Source of the DNA: Hippophae tibetana
Lineage: Eukaryota; Streptophyta; Magnoliopsida; Rosales; Elaeagnaceae
DNA length: 64,000 nucleotides
Direction: 5' to 3'
Assembly (NCBI GenBank): GCA_037013495.1
Contig: CM072806.1
Location: 5,729,001-5,793,000, forward strand
The notes under the pieces are model-generated. The model saw nothing but the letters and a program-made list of their open reading frames with translations, ran no database searches and was not told the DNA's origin. This document shows, piece after piece, positions 1 to 12,800 of the stretch. The first letter of the stretch is position 1; every line of letters starts with the position of its first letter. A program made the translations under genes and the position numbers.

Positions 1-461
1 GAAGTTTATTAAAAATCCTTTTTTAATTAACACCTTTTCTAATGTATGGTTTAGTTATGACAAATAAAAATAACAACAAGAAAATTAAGGATAGTATTAT
101 TAAAAATATATATTTCTTTTGGTAATTAAATGATTATTTATATTATATTGATTTATTGAGTTCACATGATAGAGAACTTTAGTTATGTACTAAAATAATA
201 TTTTATTTTTTAATAAATCAAATATTTATAAAAAAGTATATATGAAATAATTTATATTTATGTGCATGCATTTTACTAATATATATATAAAAAAGTTTAA
301 ATCACGTTTAAATAATTTTTCAACAAAAATATCCTAATTCTTTTAAATAATGATATATGTTATCCTTTCTATTTTATTTTAATTTTTTAAAAAAATTTAA
401 GGTCATACCTTTAAAAGAAATTTTATAATTTTAGAAAATTATTTTCAAATAGATATATTAT

Positions 462-503
<42 letters not shown>

Positions 504-1345
504 ACTTATTAGAAAAAAATACATATATTTTAAAAAATTAAAAAAAAAATCAATACTTGTCGTATCTATTTTTAATATATATGTATGTTTTAGTTATAGA
601 GTTTTTACAATAACTAATCTTTAATTGAACAAAAATATTTTGATTATATTTTTATTTTTTTTAATTATTATTATACTAAATAAATTTCAAACATATTACA
701 AAAATTAAACAAAAAAAAGTAAAAATTCAACAATTACCTGTAAATCACGTCTTTTTAACTAGTAGAGTACTTCGTCTGCAAGTTATTTATTAGGGGAATT
801 AAGATTTTTTTTCTCTTTCTTTCTATTCCTGTGTTTCAAAAAACTACCATAATCTATTTTTTAGTAACTAACTGTACATGCCTTGATTGTTTTCAAAAAA
901 AAAAAAAAATTTATGTGTGAGCATGCATATGTGTGAATTATAATCGCATAAGAAAGAAATAATCTTAACATAATAAACACATGATAAAATAAATTGATTT
1001 TAACTTTTTTATTTTTATAAAAATAAAAAAATATATATAAAAAATAAAAATTAAATTAAATTAACTACTAATAATAATGCATAATATATATATACATGTT
1101 ATGTCTAAATTTTTCCCTACAAGAAGGACAAGATTACACGAAAGGACAAACTAGAGCAGCTCTAGCTAGGAAGAATTTAGTAACTATCAATTAAAACATA
1201 ATTTTGAAGAGAACTAAAAGCACATTTTTGAATTACAAACAAAAATTAGATAGTAGTTTAAGTTTTGTCTCTTTGACATATACATATAAAAAGCTAGTTT
1301 AATTTACATACATCTTTCTTCCAACAGATACGGCTTAACTTTTTA

Positions 1346-1587
1346 AGAGGACCACGCATAACCAAAATGGCCATTTGCATAGGTGTCATATTTTGCGTCG
1401 GTTCAAAAAACCAACACAGATTTTCTTCTTTCTTAAACTTATTTTGAGTTTTTTTTTTTTCAACAACTGATGCAAATAATATTTTTAAACGAAATTTGCA
1501 TAGAATGTTTTCATAACCGACGCAAACAAAACGTCATTAAAATCATAGTAGTTTTGGTGTATTGTTTGATTATCTAAAGAGGACCAC
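1346..1587. mobile_element. Possible small non-autonomous DNA transposon with 10-bp flanking direct repeat
   Basis: The 10-mer AGAGGACCAC occurs at 1346-1355 and again at 1578-1587, flanking 222 bp, as a target-site duplication would. Inside is a perfect 12-bp inverted pair: TTTGCGTCGGTT at 1392-1403 and AACCGACGCAAA at 1515-1526. GCGTCGGTT-type motifs are common in subterminal repeats of plant CACTA-derived elements and also occur in the CACTA element at 59.6 kb. A duplication of 9-10 bp would fit a Mutator-like element better, because CACTA elements make 3 bp. The ends are only weakly similar to each other (GCATAACCAAA against TAGATAATCAAA), so the class is uncertain. Confidence 0.4.
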
Positions 1588-4309
1588 TATATAATGAATA
1601 GACATATATAGAAGCTTGCATAATTTAGGGATTAGGAAACTAAATTTGATTCCTTTTATCTTTTATTTTTTTTTATTTGAAAGTGAAAAATTAGACACAA
1701 GTTCTTAACAAGATATAGAATAATTAAGAACAGTATAGAAGTCAGATTGATATCTTATCTCTACTTGGTTGTCTTATGTAAATAGGGTTTGTGGATAGAG
1801 GGCTGCAACTTAGGAAAGAGTGATGAAGCTTCCCATCAGAGAAAACCAAACAAATGGGGACAATGTAGTCATTGTCAGAATCACAGTTTATGATTTTTGT
1901 AAGAAGTAGGAACTATTACTAGTCTCAGACTCAACTTCTCTTTATTTATTTTGTTATAAATTTTATGAATATTGGATTGGACCCAACTTGTTTTGTCCCT
2001 TGCTTTAGAGACAATTTGCTACATTTACAGTCAAGTGTAAATAAATATTGCTGTACAATTTTGGAAATTAGAAGGATTTATTATTTTATTTTTTTTATGA
2101 TGTGACGACTTACTGAGATAAGGAAACCCCAAATATACTAATTTTGATTTAGCTTTTAACCACATCAAAATATACATTATAAAAAAAAAGTATATACAAT
2201 ATTTTTTAAAATTTATAAAAAATATTTTTTTATGTTATATAAAAAATATTATATTAATATAACATAAATGTATTTACTTCTTGTCTTCCAAAACAGAAGA
2301 AAATAAAATCACACCTATATATTCATTTAATCGGCGTACCGTACCTCAAATATGGTGTCAAGACTTAAGAGAGCTCTTACTTTGAGAATTTGTTGCTAAC
2401 CAACAAAAATCTGATGATGACTTATTTTCTTTTAACAGGATAAGGTGACATAATGCTCGTTGCTTTGCGTTAATTAATATTTCATATTATAAAATATATT
2501 ATTTAATTTTTTTATTTACTTTAAAAATTAATATTTTATATTATAAAATTTATTATTTATTAAATAAAATATTATAAAAATATATATATTTATATTTTTT
2601 TATTTACGAATAAGATAAAATAATATTATTTTATTCAAGATATTAATAGAAAATCATTTTTATATTTCTTTATTTTTTAATAAATAATATTTTTTTCCCT
2701 AAGAGAATGCTTAAAATTAGAAATTTATATGTTATTTTTTTCTTATTGATAAGAGTAAATAAATTTTTATTACTTAATTTTAAGAGTTATTGTAACGATA
2801 TTATCATTTTTTTTACGATTAAACTTTATAAATATTATAAAAATATCGTTAAATTTGTTTTTTATTACTTCTCTATTATTAAAAAATGTAATTTTGAAAA
2901 AAAATATTATCTACGTATTTGTAATGTGTTACTTACTCCTATCAAATGATTTACTTCAATGATATTTTACAATATTTATAAAATATTATATTTTTATAAT
3001 GTATATAAATGTTATGGTATGAAAATAATAAAACAATTTAATAATATTTTTATAACAATTCTTAAATTTTGGTAATAGAAAAATTTATATTTATATTTTT
3101 TTTAAATTGTGTTTCATATTTGGGATTTAATTTATATAAGACCCTTAAGGATATCATTTTCATTTTAAGACCCCAAAAATATTTTGAAAAAAAAATAAAT
3201 ATAAAACCTTTAAAATAAGTTAGATATATTATTTTATTTTTAAGGACATCCAATTAGATATCGTTCAAATTATACTACGATTATTTAAGTCCGTTCGATA
3301 TTAAACGTCGTCTAATTACAACTCGTTTAAAATATTATTAAGCTGTTATTTTTATTCTTATAAAATTTTATAATTTTAAAATTATTTTTCTCAAGAAACT
3401 TACAAAGTTATCAATCCTTATTTGCCTATTTTAGCATGTATACGGAGAAACAAACTATGAAATTGAGGTTTTAAAATGAAAATAACACCCTCGAAGGATC
3501 CTATATAAATATGGTCACTTGATATTTTTATAATTATTCTCGTTTACAAAACAGACTCATGTGTAGGTTGTTAATTTTTTTTACGGAATAAATTAATACT
3601 AGAATTATTCTATTAAAAGTAATAACGAGAACAATAAAGTAGAGAATAAGTAGCAAAGATTATGTTTTTTAATATAAGACGGGATAAGAAGGAATATTAA
3701 ATTTTACATCTCGTTTTCTGAAAATATACATCCTATTTTAATATATATATTATTTTATATTTTATCTTTAAGTTATGTTTTTATTTTTTAAAACATAAAA
3801 AAAAATTATTTATTTGAATTTTAAAAAATTGAAATCTTACAACTATTTTATAATTTATTTTTATTATTTTAAAATAATTTGTAAGAAGATTATAAATATT
3901 GTTTATTATAAAATGATTATGTATTTTATTACTATATATATTTTATCTTTCTTACAACTCAAATATTTTATTATTATTATTTGGCTTAAAATTCTCTTTT
4001 TTTCATTATAAAATATATATTATTGGTTTAGTTTTTTTATAATTTTTTTTATAATTAATTTTTTTTATTAATTTAAATTTAAAAATATTACTTGTATGCT
4101 TGTGTCGCAATAAGTATCCCGAATATGTCCCCGTAAATTTTTTAAAAGAAAACGGATGATAAATTTAAAATTAAGAATAAAGAATAAGAAAGGAATCTTT
4201 GTCCCATCATGCCCATCGACAACCATACTCTCTGAGTTATTTTTGAAATAGATTTTTTTTTTTAGAAATGGAAATTTGATATGATACATGTAATTAGGGA
4301 TAAAAAAAT

Positions 4310-4680
4310 ATCACGAGTTCGATTATCTGAATTGACAGTTCGGTTTTTAACCAATAAATTTTGAGTATGGGGACGATTTCGAGTAAAAACCGAATATAAA
4401 ATAACGGTTACGGTTCGATTGCAGTTACGATTATACTAAAAATCGTACTCGTTCGTATTCGAAATTAATTATATTTAATTAATTAAATTATAAATAAAAA
4501 ATAAATTATATATATATATTGGTGTTTTTTCATAATCGTTACCAACGAGCAAAAAACCGTTCCCGAACCATAACAATTTTCGGGCGATTTCCAATATAGG
4601 TTTTATAATTCAATTCGAGGACGATTATATCAAAAACTGTCTCTGTCCGTCCCGTGTACATTGCTGATGTACTCATGTTT
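4310..4680. repeat. Dispersed foldback-type repeat, family A copy 1
   Basis: This block is richer in CG-containing words (CGGTT, CGATT, ACCGAAT) than its surroundings and has internal inverted similarity. Its right half, from TTTTATAATTCAATTC at 4601-4616 to about 4660, is matched by 18414-18475. Both also share a preceding stretch rich in AATTAATTATATTTA. It is probably a decayed miniature element; no terminal inverted repeats or target duplication are clear. Confidence 0.4.
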
Positions 4681-6465
4681 TGCAATTGATATTTCATTTC
4701 ACGCATGTTTTATTAAGTTTTAAATTACCCATGTTTTATAAATAGTTTCAAAATTTACAAAAATAAATAATAAATACATTTTATTTTGGATTTTTTTTGT
4801 AATACTCATGTGGCCTCTAAAAAGGGATAATTTTGTCATTTCATATCCATATAACTAAGAATTTAAAAAATAGAATATAAATTTGATGCATGAAAATGAC
4901 AAAGAATATGCCATTTTGATGTCGGGGAACGATTGCACAAATATAAAAAGAGACGAGGAAGAACATCCCATAATAATGAAGTGATACCATTGCAAACGAT
5001 ACTCAAAATGACAAAGAAAATCATTATTTAGAAGAGCACAGACAATGAATCAAGTGAGAAGAAAATCTGAAAATGAGTCAAGTGAAGCCTCCAAAGAGGA
5101 TTCTGTTAAAGAATACAAACAATGACTAAAAATTGAAATGATAAAATTGCATCTTCCTTAGAGGTCATGTGAGGAGCATGGGGAGAAATCCTAAATAAAA
5201 CGTATTTATCATTTATTTTTATAAATTTTGAAATAATTTACAAAATATAGATACTAAATTAAAACTTTTTTAAAACATGAATTAAAATGAATACCAATTA
5301 CAAATATGGATATTTGTAAGATACCAAATCCTATAAAGGGTGCACATTGATCAACTCAATTAGTATATGGAATTTATTCCAACTAATTAATGTACTCTTA
5401 AGAGTTTAGGATTAATATATGTATTGTTTATTATTAAGATTAAAATGAATAAAAATAGAAGATTTGGTAAGAGAAAATGCACACAAATAAGATGTAAGAT
5501 ATTATTTATAGTAAAAAATAAAATGGTCAAAAATAAGAAATTATTAATTATAATATATATTTTAAATATAAATAAAAATATTGACTTTATAATATATGGG
5601 TGTTTTAAAAAAATAGTGAATTTTTAATTATTGAATATATTATTTTTATTATTTTTGTTGTTAAATATATAAATACACATTATATTAATTTTTTATTATA
5701 CTCTAAAATAGATTTCCAAATGAGAATAGCTTATAAAAGAAAAATTATAGATTTTCAAATTACAATAGTTTATAAAAAAAAATTAGGATCGGGGCCATTT
5801 ATGCTACTTTTGTCAATAGCTTAAATAATAGACTTAAAAGATCTAAATAGTCAATATTTATATAAATTGTTCATTTTTTTTAAACTAATTTTTTTTTTTA
5901 AAACCTATAATTTTAATAAAATTATTTAATAAATAGATTAAAATAATTATATCTTATAACTTCAATAAAATAGAATCATGATAAGAACACGTCAATACTG
6001 ATTATTGATGGTGACTTCATCGGAATTGTTATCACAGTGAAATCGTTATTGATTTCATCGGGCATCAATTAGGTCTTCGTCGATTTCATTAAAGATGTTA
6101 TAATATGTTTTATTTAAATACAAAATTGATATAAGATGTTATATCTAAAAATATAAGTAATATAATATATTATATATAAAAACAAAAATGATATAATATA
6201 TTATATCTAAAAATATAAATAATCTTATCTTAGTAATATTTTATATCTAAAAAGAGATTTGATATAATATATAACATAAAAAAATATAATAAGCTAAGTA
6301 AAAATAAAGATGACGTGTATATATATGTATAGCTGAAAACTTGATCGAGGAGTCAGAAAATATAAGCAATCTGCTGTGATGAAACAACCTGATCATGATA
6401 GTAAAAAAATGTCGGATCAATGGGTGAAATCATTATGAAATTAGAGGCTTTGGATTGCCTGAAAA

Positions 6466-6770
6466 TTTTAATGGGACAAGCTCCGACCCTTGGGCGGTCT
6501 CATATCTCTAGCATCGAAATTCGAAGCAATCGGCACAGCCACTGATCTCGACTTCATCATCATCATCTTCCTCATCGCAGCTGCCTCATTCTCGTCAATT
6601 CCTTGATCCTTTTTTTTATCCTCACATGTAGCATATCCTCACCTGCTCTTATTAGACTTAAAAAGCGACCAAAGAGCTGACATTTTTCTCCTTGAACTAC
6701 TCTCAGCCTCGCTCCCATCGCCAAAATTGGTATCTTTTTTATTTTCTGTATTATAGTCGCTTGAGTCACT
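6466..6770 (-). pseudogene. Possible pseudo-exon of an unidentified Ser/Lys-rich plant protein
   Basis: On the minus strand an island of coding-like composition reads in one frame from an acceptor-like TCATTAG near 6770 to a TAA near 6466. It is interrupted by one in-frame TGA at about 6630. The upstream part is acidic and Ser-rich and ends with RRKMSALWSLFKSNKSR. After the stop the same frame continues with acidic residues, then a run of Met, then KSRSVAVPIASNFDARD. No start codon is in frame upstream, so any first exon is missing. The amino-acid bias and frame continuity contrast with the AT-rich noise around it. I do not recognise the family. It could be a decayed gene copy, or a real exon with an unusual end. 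Confidence 0.35.
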
Positions 6771-6789
6771 TCCTAATGAGAAATTATTT

Positions 6790-8755
6790 ATTTATTATAT
6801 TTATAGTTTGTTATGATTTAATATTACATGTCAATAAATTTTAAAATTAATATAATTGTTTTAGAAAAAATAAATATTCAATAGAAGGTAACGTAAAAAA
6901 GTAATCTAATTAATAATAATTATAATTCATAAATAATGAATATTTTCGTATTGGATCTTTATTTCAATGCACTTTCGTAATGGGTAGATATTTTCAATCT
7001 TCATTATATTTCTTGTTTTGTTAGTTCAATAAATATAAAATTTATACTACAAGTAATATAAATTTTTTTGTTTATTCTGTTAGTTGTAAAATAATTAAAA
7101 TAAAATATATTATTGACGTTGAAAAATATGAAGAAAAAAATTGATCATTTATCTTAATAAATAAATTAAAAAAATAAAATAAATAAAAAGAGAATAAATT
7201 ATTTTTATTGATATTAGAAATAATTTGTATTATTGTCAATGTCAATATCGGTAAAAATGAGGAAATATAAATTTTACAAAAAAGTTTAATATAATGTCAT
7301 TAACGATGAAAATTTTGAAAAAAACATAAAAATTATAGAAACTCTATCAAAAATATAGAATTTTTTTTATAAAATATCAAAACAATTAATTACATATATT
7401 TATGATTAATTTTTTATTTAATACATGTATTTTCAAATACTTAAAATATTTATATTAATCAATAATTTAATTAATTAATTAAAATATATATTATTTTTTG
7501 TTAAGTACAGTCGAATAAGTAGTTAAAATATTTAAAATAACTAAATAAATTATCTAATTGTATAACTATTATAAATAAATAAATCTCGATAGTATTAAAA
7601 TAAATTTTATTGATTATTTATTTCAAAAATCACTCAAATGTATAACAAACATGTTATAAACAAGAAAAAAGATAATATATTATCTTATGTAAAAGTAATA
7701 AAAAAATTAAATTAAAATGATTTCTCGACAAAGATGAAGAAGAAGAAAAAAATCAAGAATTAATATTTTTGATATTTTGTTACATATTTTAGAAACAATA
7801 TCGAATACATTTTATAAAAAAAAACATTTAGACCACAACGATATTTAAGTTACCTTTTAGACATTCTTGAAAATTTCACAATAATTTGACTAATATATAT
7901 CATATTTTGATGTTGAAATATGTAAAAAAGAAAATTATCATAATAATATGAGGATATCGTCTACATTTTTATCCTTGTTCTTACTCACCCATTTTTATTG
8001 GAAATAAAGTTTTATCTCTTTTTAATTTATCTAAAAAGTTTGATTATAAGATTTCTTTTAAAATTAATTGGATGTAAAGTTGAATAATTTATTTCTTTAT
8101 TTTTTTATAATAATTTAATCATTTTGTTTGTAAAAAGTAAGGACAATTATAAATAATTATTTTTTTAATTTTAACTTTTTATCCTATTTTTAATTTCTAT
8201 TTACTTATTAGTCACATACATTATATTTAATATAGATAACAATTATTACAAAAATATTCTGATAATTTATCATTATTACGTTGTTCTTCTATAAAAAAAA
8301 AGGAATTAAGTGTTAAAAAAAGAAAGGAGAGATTGAACTTCTCTACTACTTTGTTAATATTTTTTTATTTTATGTAATTTTAATGTTGTCCATGCTTGTT
8401 TTTAATACATATACAAAGAAAAGTAGCTATTTGATATTTTTATACTTTTATACAAACTGGGAGTTCATTTTATTTTACAATCATTTTTAAACTTATATTT
8501 TTCCAAATATAATTAAAATTTACACAAATTTATATCATTAATAATAATTATTTATTATAAAATTATCATCATAACTATAGATTATTATCAAATAATACTT
8601 ATAGTTTTTCAATTTTATCAATTTTGCACTATATATATATATATTTATTTAATTCTTTAGATTTGATACAAAACCAATTAAACAATATTGAAGATATATG
8701 TGACAGGTTGCACATCCCACTTATTAAAACATATTTCATATGAATTATTCTTTTA
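6790..8755. other. AT-rich intergenic region, nothing recognised
   Basis: Low-complexity A/T sequence with poly-A and poly-T runs and short (TA)n tracts. I see no credible coding exon, RNA gene or transposon end. Confidence 0.55.
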
Positions 8756-8759
8756 AAGT

Positions 8760-9370
8760 TATATTTGGTTGAAGGGAATAGAAATGAATCAGAATTGATT
8801 CTTTCTATTTATATGTTTGATTGGGTTAAAAAAAAGTAAACAATAAAATCGATTTCTAAAGGAGAAAAAATCACAATTTTTCTCCACCTTTAAGAATAAT
8901 GATTCCATTTTCATCTCAATTTTTTTATCCAATTTTATCTCTACTCTAAATATAATCCTAAACTCAAATCCCAAAAACCAAAACCCTAAATCTAAAATCC
9001 TAAAACCCAAAATTCCAAATCTTTAAATCCAAAATCCTTAAACCCTAAATCCTTAAATCACAAACCTCAAAAACTTATTTAGAAAAATAATAATTTTAAT
9101 AATATATTTTCTTTTTAAGTAATAATTATTTAAAAATAATAATAATTTCAATAATGTATTTTTTTTTACAAAAAAATAATAATTAAATGATATTATTTAA
9201 ATTTTACTGAATATAAGAATATTAAGATAATTTACATTTTTTTTATTTAATTACAATGGCAACCAAAACATTATAATATTGATTTTTTTTTTTATTTCAA
9301 TAATCGAACCAAACAACATTATTTTATTTTCATTCACATTTCGATTTTATTTTGTTAACCAAACAACAAT
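8760..9370. repeat. Foldback element with telomere-like motif array
   Basis: The left end, from TTGGTTGAAGGGAATAGAAA near 8766, is partly the reverse complement of the right end, where AATGAAAATAAAAT... is read on the other strand from the final AACCAAACAA near 9356-9365. The terminal inverted similarity is imperfect. Between them, at about 8950-9060, lies a degenerate array of CCTAAA/CCCTAAA-like units (AAACCCTAAAT appears more than once). This looks like a miniature inverted-repeat element, not a true interstitial telomere block, because the units are irregular. Confidence 0.4.
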
Positions 9371-9877
9371 TAAATATGTAAAGAGAATTCATATGTTTTC
9401 TTAAGTAAACGCGATCACAACAACTACTACTTTCAACTACCAGTATCATTTAAGAAGGCACCAGTATCATTTAACTTGTAATAAAAATTCATAAAATACA
9501 ACTACTCTATTTAAGTTTAACTTTTGTAAAGAAAAAAAACCTCTTTAATCCTAAAACTTTAACATTTTAGAAACTAGAGTATCTCATTTTGATCCATATT
9601 ACTATTTTTTTTCCACATAAACTAAATTTTATGCCAATGAATTATGGATATAAAATAGGAACTGAAATCGAAGTCATCGATTGTGGAAGGAAAGAAAAAA
9701 AGTGTCCCGAATTCAATGTATCATAGCTACTCAAGCTTATTACTATCGACATTTGACATTATAAGAGAAGTTACAAAAAGAGTCAACTCTGTGCCTGAGT
9801 GGATCTGAAGTTCAATTACCATTTCCGGATACATAATCATTAAAATATAAAGGAGAAAGCTAGCAATCTAAACATCC

Positions 9878-12800
9878 TCAGTACTTGTAGTCCTTAACAT
9901 GGAGGCTCTCTGATGCACCCTCAGCCAAATTGGCATCACCCTTGTAAGCTCCTAGTGTAGCTTCTGAGTTAGCCTTGCACCTTGCAAGGAATGTAGACTG
10001 AGCCTTGGAAACATTTTCTTCCTTTCCTGCCCATGCTTTCAAAGTACTTTGTTGAAGAGCACGTCCAAAGGAGAAAGAAAGTGACCATGGCTTCTTGGTC
10101 TTCAACTTGTTCATGGCATTGAGATTACGGGTGGCCTCCTCCTCACTCTGCCCACCAGACAAGAACACCACAGCAGGTACTGCTGGAGGCATGGTTCGCT
10201 GCAGGGCACGAACTGTATACTCAGCAATGACCTCAGGAGCAACCTTGGAAGAATCTGATCCAGGGGTAACCATGTTAGGCTTCAATAGAGTTCCTTCAAG
10301 GAGGACATGATGGTCATTGAGAGCCTTGTAACATGCAGCAAGAACACGTTCTGTCACATCGGCACACTTCTTGATGTCATGAGGTCCATCAACCAAGATC
10401 TCAGGCTCAACAATGGGGACCAAGCCATTCTCCTGGCAGATGGCAGCATATCGAGCCAAGCCATTGGCATTTTCATTGATGGCCAGCTGAGAAGGTTCGT
10501 TTGGTCCAATCTTAAGCACAGCACGCCATTTAGCAAATCTAGCACCAGCTTCATAGTACTTCTGGCAACGCTGAGCAAGGCCATCAAGACCCTGGGTAGT
10601 AGTCTCACTGTTAGTTCCAGCAAGCTCAACAGTACCCTTGTCAACCTTGATTCCAGGAAGCACACCGCCTTCCTTTAATACCTGAACGAAGAGCTTGCCT
10701 GAGATATTACACAAGACGCAAAGATAAATCAAAAATTTGCAATAAATATCTTTATACAGTGAGTCTGTGAGATTTAATACAATAACATAATTCGTAATGA
10801 ATAAATAGAGATGAAGTTAAAGATATTATTTTTGAAGCCAAAATCTTGGAATAGGAATTGTTAATGTATAAAAATAGTGTCCCATATTGATTAAACAAGT
10901 AACATGGGATTTATTTTCTTTGAAATTAACATTTTAGAATTAAATATCTCAAGTTGCTTATACACTAAACAAAATTTATATAAGATCAAAAGTTCAGTCA
11001 ATCAATGGGTTAGAAAAAGAAAATAATGAGCCTCATATCCAAAAAATATTAAATAAAATACAGTTAGTGTATAAAAGTATAAAAATAGTATCCTACGTTG
11101 ATTAAAAGAGATATTAATGTAGTATTTATAAGTAGTATGAGGGTTATTTTCATTTTGGGTTAACCTATAGGTTGAGATGTCTCATATTACTGATATATTA
11201 TACAAAATTTACATGAATAAGGAAACTCTAAGCTAAACTAAAGCATACTCTAAGTCCAAAATGTGCTGGAATTTATTAACAGTACCTGAAGCTGTCTTCT
11301 GATACAGAGTTTCCTCAAAGAAAATCACTCCGCTGAGGTACTGGAGGGCATCAGGAGTGGTGAAGAGTAGCTCTCGCAGAGCACGCCTATTTGTCTCAAC
11401 ATTTTCAACATTGATGCTGGCGAGTCTCTTGCCAATTGTGCCAGTGGACTCATCAGCAGCAAGAATGCCCTTCCCATGGGTGCCAATGTAGGCAGCATTA
11501 GCAATGAGCTCATCTGCAAACAATGCAAAATTGGGATGTTAACCAAATATAATAACCACAAACTTCCTTATCAAATCAAATGTAACAGGCCAATATGCCA
11601 ATAGTAGTGAGAAGTCGTTAAACTATGAAGCCAAAAGCAGTCTATTGAAAAAGATTGATGTCGTGGATGAAGTGGAAAAGCTATCCATTCATTATTTTAC
11701 ATAGATGTATTTCACTGCATATAAGCATCTCATTTTAATGTAAGTACTAATCGTATCTTATTGAAATTATCAAGGTCCATCGTATACGCATACAGCAGCG
11801 TAGCCAGGATATTTAGACAATTTAGACCGGACTCAAACATGCATATTTTAACATATAAAATATTAAATATATAATCCATAAATTAGAGACAACAACTGTA
11901 ACTCAACCACATAGAACTCATTTAAACAGGTGAAATTTTAGAATTCAAGCTTTATTTACGAGCATATTTAAAAAAAATTATATTTCATTCATTCAAACTA
12001 AGAATACAAAAATAATTAAATCAATAAAATGAAAATGCATCAAATTATTCTACATTAAAATTTAATTTTGTTGTAAAATGAAAGTAGTCACTTCCTATTC
12101 CTCTAAGAGTAGACAAATAAATTGTTAAACCGAACCGAATTAAAAAACCGGATTATATTGTACAGTCAAATCCAATTAATTAAAAAATTAATTCATTTAA
12201 ACAAGACCAGACCATTTTAATTTATGTATATTGAATTACATATTTTACATTCATCTGACCAATAGCTCAATGGCTTTGTTAGTATTATTTGTAGTCAAGT
12301 TCCCAAGTTCGACGCATACAGTTACATTTTTATTGTTCATTTTAAGGTTTAATCAAATAAAAATGTTTAAAAAAGCAAGTTTGGGTGATGGATAAGACCA
12401 ATAACATCCTCTATTGGGCTATCCTCAATATCCACACCGGATTTCGGATTAAACCAATCCGGTCCAGTCTGGTTTTATAAGAAAAATAGTTCGATCCGGT
12501 TTATTATAATAATTAAAAAATTGGACTGGGCCGGATCGAGCGTCCACCCCTATAATCCTCAAACATTAAAAAAGAAAAGAAAAAAAGTTGTAGTTATAGC
12601 CTTATAGGTAGTGTGGTGATTTTATTTAACAAATGGGATATATTAGCCGAATTTATTAAAATTAATACACTTTAATCACATTATTATTTTCCACTTCAGT
12701 TATTTCTTACCAATTTTACTTTTTTGTTTTTTTTTTTCTTGAAAAAACTTGAAGTTAGAATTCAAATAAATCTGAGTAAGAATGACCGATGAAAGATGTT

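Larger units (their letters stand above)
1..6460. other. AT-rich intergenic region, no gene seen
   Basis: Very AT-rich sequence with a long (TA)n tract near 466-500 and many homopolymer A and T runs. The open frames here are short, made of Lys/Ile/Phe/Tyr/Asn, and look like chance AT-rich frames. Two repeat-like segments stand out and are listed separately (about 1346-1587 and 4310-4680). Around 4920-5200 the sequence is less AT-rich and purine-rich, with a short Ser/Glu/Lys-rich frame starting at 5045. This could be a transposon relic, but I recognise no domain. Confidence 0.6.

Noticed and set aside
2707-4289. Several open frames of 60-80 codons
   Set aside because: They consist almost wholly of Ile, Phe, Tyr, Lys and Asn, as expected from random AT-rich DNA; no domain, no splice context.
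10095-10678. Plus-strand and alternative-frame ORFs opposite aldolase exon 3
   Set aside because: They are shadows of the conserved minus-strand aldolase exon; the same shadows recur over copy 2.
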